9,088 nt of DNA. It comes from Bacteroidota bacterium. GTDB taxonomy: Bacteria; Bacteroidota; Bacteroidia; Flavobacteriales; Flavobacteriaceae. A program made the position numbers and the translations under genes. The stretch covers positions 1 through 9,088 of the forward strand of contig CANINJ010000064.1 in NCBI GenBank assembly GCA_947468985.1. Direction: 5' to 3'. The notes below the pieces were generated by a model. That model was not told the origin of the DNA, made no database searches, and saw nothing but the letters and a program-made list of their open reading frames with translations. Positions 8,050-9,088 of the stretch are shown here, piece by piece (within the stretch, counting starts at the first letter, position 1; every line of letters begins with the position of its first letter).

Positions 8050-8856
8050 TTATTTAACTAAATCCTTGTAGAAGTTAGTGTACACTTCGGCGAACTTGTC
8101 TTTCGGTGTGAAAGGTAAAAAAGGTTTTTCTGAAGATTCTATAAATTTTGTTAAACTTGGAGACAAGTTTTCAGTGGCAATAATCACAGCATCAGAATGT
8201 GTAATTGTTGCTTTAATTATATTTTCATAATCAGGATTTTCTAAGTTGGAAACACTTGACTCAGGAACGCCATCATATTTAATTTTATTAATCATTTCGG
8301 GGTTTAACGTACCTTCAAATGATTGACTATAAACAGAAGTAATGATTTTTGTATCTGAAAATAAAGCTTCGTCCTTATAATAATGTTTCAAATAAATTGG
8401 CAACATTGCAGCCATCCATCCATGAACGTGAATAATATCGGGAACCCAATTCAGTTTTTTCACCGTTTCTACGACTCCTTTTGCAAAGAAAATAGCACGT
8501 TCGTCATTATCTGGAAATAAAACTCCATCTTCATCTGTAAAAGTTGCTTTTCTTTTGAAATATTCGTCGTTGTCAATAAAATATACCTGAATTCTTTCTT
8601 TTGGGATAGAAGCCACCTTGATAATCAATGGCATATCCAAATCATTTACCACTAAATTCATCCCAGACAACCGAATTACCTCATGCAATTGATGTCTTCT
8701 TTCATTGATATTGCCATATCTTGGCATGAAAATTCTAATCTGTCCGCCTTGATCGTTTACCATTTTTGGCACATCATAAGACATTAGAGAAACCTCGTTT
8801 TCAGCTAAGTAGGGCACTACTTCAGATGATACATACAATATCCTCTTATCTTCCAT
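8050..8856 (-). CDS. Short GlgA-like protein: N-terminal GT5 half of glycogen/starch synthase only
   Basis: The 268 residues resemble the N-terminal Rossmann domain of bacterial glycogen synthases (Glyco_transf_5). The start reads ILYVSSEVVPY, as in GlgA. FPDNDERAIFFAKGVVE (114-130) matches the GlgA segment with DN..R..FF, and PDIIHVHGWMAAMLP (139-153) matches the family's HxHxW motif. Two features are atypical. The KxGGL nucleotide-sugar-binding loop that should follow the first strand is replaced by YLAENEVSLMSYDVPK (16-31), with no Lys-x-Gly-Gly. The C-terminal GT-B domain is absent: the frame ends cleanly at a TAA and the next gene is DUF4270. True glycogen synthases are about 470-480 residues, so glycogen synthesis by this protein alone is unlikely. 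A regulatory, binding or scaffold role is possible, but the sequence does not say which. It is the first gene of the probable operon with DUF4270 and glmS, divergent from panC. Confidence 0.82.
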   Translation of the reverse strand: MEDKRILYVSSEVVPYLAENEVSLMSYDVPKMVNDQGGQIRIFMPRYGNINERRHQLHEVIRLSGMNLVVNDLDMPLIIKVASIPKERIQVYFIDNDEYFKRKATFTDEDGVLFPDNDERAIFFAKGVVETVKKLNWVPDIIHVHGWMAAMLPIYLKHYYKDEALFSDTKIITSVYSQSFEGTLNPEMINKIKYDGVPESSVSNLENPDYENIIKATITHSDAVIIATENLSPSLTKFIESSEKPFLPFTPKDKFAEVYTNFYKDLVK

Positions 8857-8895
8857 ATTAAAATTCGGTATTACTTATTGTAAATAAAAAACATG

Positions 8896-8903
8896 CAAAT
8901 TTA
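8896..8903 (-). promoter_or_regulatory. -7 element for the glgA-like/DUF4270/glmS operon
   Basis: On the minus strand the bases read TAAATTTG, matching TAnnTTTG, within the GTAAATTTGC context common in flavobacterial promoters. The -33 TTTG is poorly matched at 19-base spacing. Transcription would start near 8889-8892, giving a leader of about 33-36 bases. No comparable element is present in the short gaps before DUF4270 or glmS, so this is the best candidate for driving all three genes. Confidence 0.55.
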
Positions 8904-8911
8904 CAAAAATT

Positions 8912-8942
8912 TATGCAGTTTATAACTAAAATCTTAAGTTTG
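8912..8942 (+). promoter_or_regulatory. Promoter for panC
   Basis: TATG at 8912-8915 (three of four matches to TTTG), a 19-base spacer, and TAAGTTTG at 8935-8942 fit the Bacteroidota TTTG-N19-TAnnTTTG promoter. Transcription would start near 8946-8949, about 16-19 bases before the ATG. It lies back to back with the divergent operon's -7 element, with only eight bases between the two promoters. Confidence 0.65.
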
Positions 8943-8964
8943 CACAATATTTCAACAAAACAAC

Positions 8965-9088
8965 ATGCTCATTTTCGACAGACAAGTAGCTTTAATAGAG
9001 CATCTAAAACAAATTTCCAATTCAAAAACTACTATTGGATTTGTCCCAACAATGGGCGCATTGCATGAAGGACATTTGTCTTTAATTG
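8965..9088 (+). CDS. panC: Pantothenate synthetase (pantoate--beta-alanine ligase), 5' part
   Basis: PanC condenses pantoate and beta-alanine with ATP, through a pantoyl-adenylate intermediate, to make pantothenate for coenzyme A in the cytosol. Only the first 41 codons are in the window before the right edge; the full protein is normally about 280 residues. The diagnostic segment [16 protein letters not shown] occupies 26-41. It includes Met30, His34 and His37 at the same positions as in E. coli PanC, where the His-x-x-His pair (the HxGH motif) binds ATP. The start ATG at 8965 is preceded by an A-rich CAACAAAACAAC and a good promoter. The frame is open to the edge with no interruption. Confidence 0.95.
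   Translation, partial: MLIFDRQVALIEHLKQISNSKTTIGFVPTMGALHEGHLSLI

Noticed and set aside
8050..8856. Possibility that the short GlgA is a pseudogene cut by a frameshift
   Set aside because: The 19 bases after its stop contain no GlgA C-terminal sequence, the next gene starts cleanly, and the reading frame is otherwise uninterrupted. This fits a stable short protein better than a decaying one.

Overview
The window is AT-rich (roughly two thirds A+T) and reads as a chromosomal segment of a Bacteroidota member, most likely a Flavobacterium-like flavobacterium. Several signs agree: promoters of the TTTG-N19-TAnnTTTG type, A-rich stretches instead of Shine-Dalgarno sites before the start codons, a type IX secretion (T9SS) C-terminal sorting domain, a DUF4270 lipoprotein, and the gene order panC / short GlgA-like gene / DUF4270 / glmS, which I recall as common in this phylum. 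I see no mobile element, CRISPR array, tRNA or rRNA.

Left part (1-4373). A SCO1/SenC-type membrane-anchored copper/thioredoxin-fold protein is on the minus strand (75-740). It is divergent from a long plus-strand gene (849-4319) for a secreted protein of about 1156 residues. That protein has a signal peptide, a large Asp-box (BNR/sortilin-like) beta-propeller with ten clear repeats, a CARDB-like Ig domain, a MAM-like jelly-roll region and a T9SS type A sorting tail. The most upstream possible start of each of these two genes falls inside a promoter -7 element, so I moved both starts downstream. The 74 bases at the left edge cannot be assigned.

Middle (4320-4451). Two strong inverted repeats form back-to-back terminators between the convergent propeller gene and glmS.

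Right part (4452-9088). A tight minus-strand cluster, probably one operon, is transcribed from about 8890 leftwards: a 268-residue GlgA-like protein with only the N-terminal GT5 half, then a DUF4270 lipoprotein (19-base gap), then glmS (30-base gap), ending at the 4391-4430 terminator. Divergent from it is panC, truncated by the right edge, with a good promoter of its own.

Functionally, glmS makes glucosamine-6-phosphate for peptidoglycan and LPS, panC makes pantothenate for CoA, and SCO serves cytochrome oxidase assembly or thiol redox in the periplasm. The least understood part is the pairing of a GlgA half-enzyme, whose substrate-binding KxGGL motif is absent, with a DUF4270 outer-membrane lipoprotein next to glmS. 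This is the best candidate in the window for an undescribed function, although the families themselves are known.
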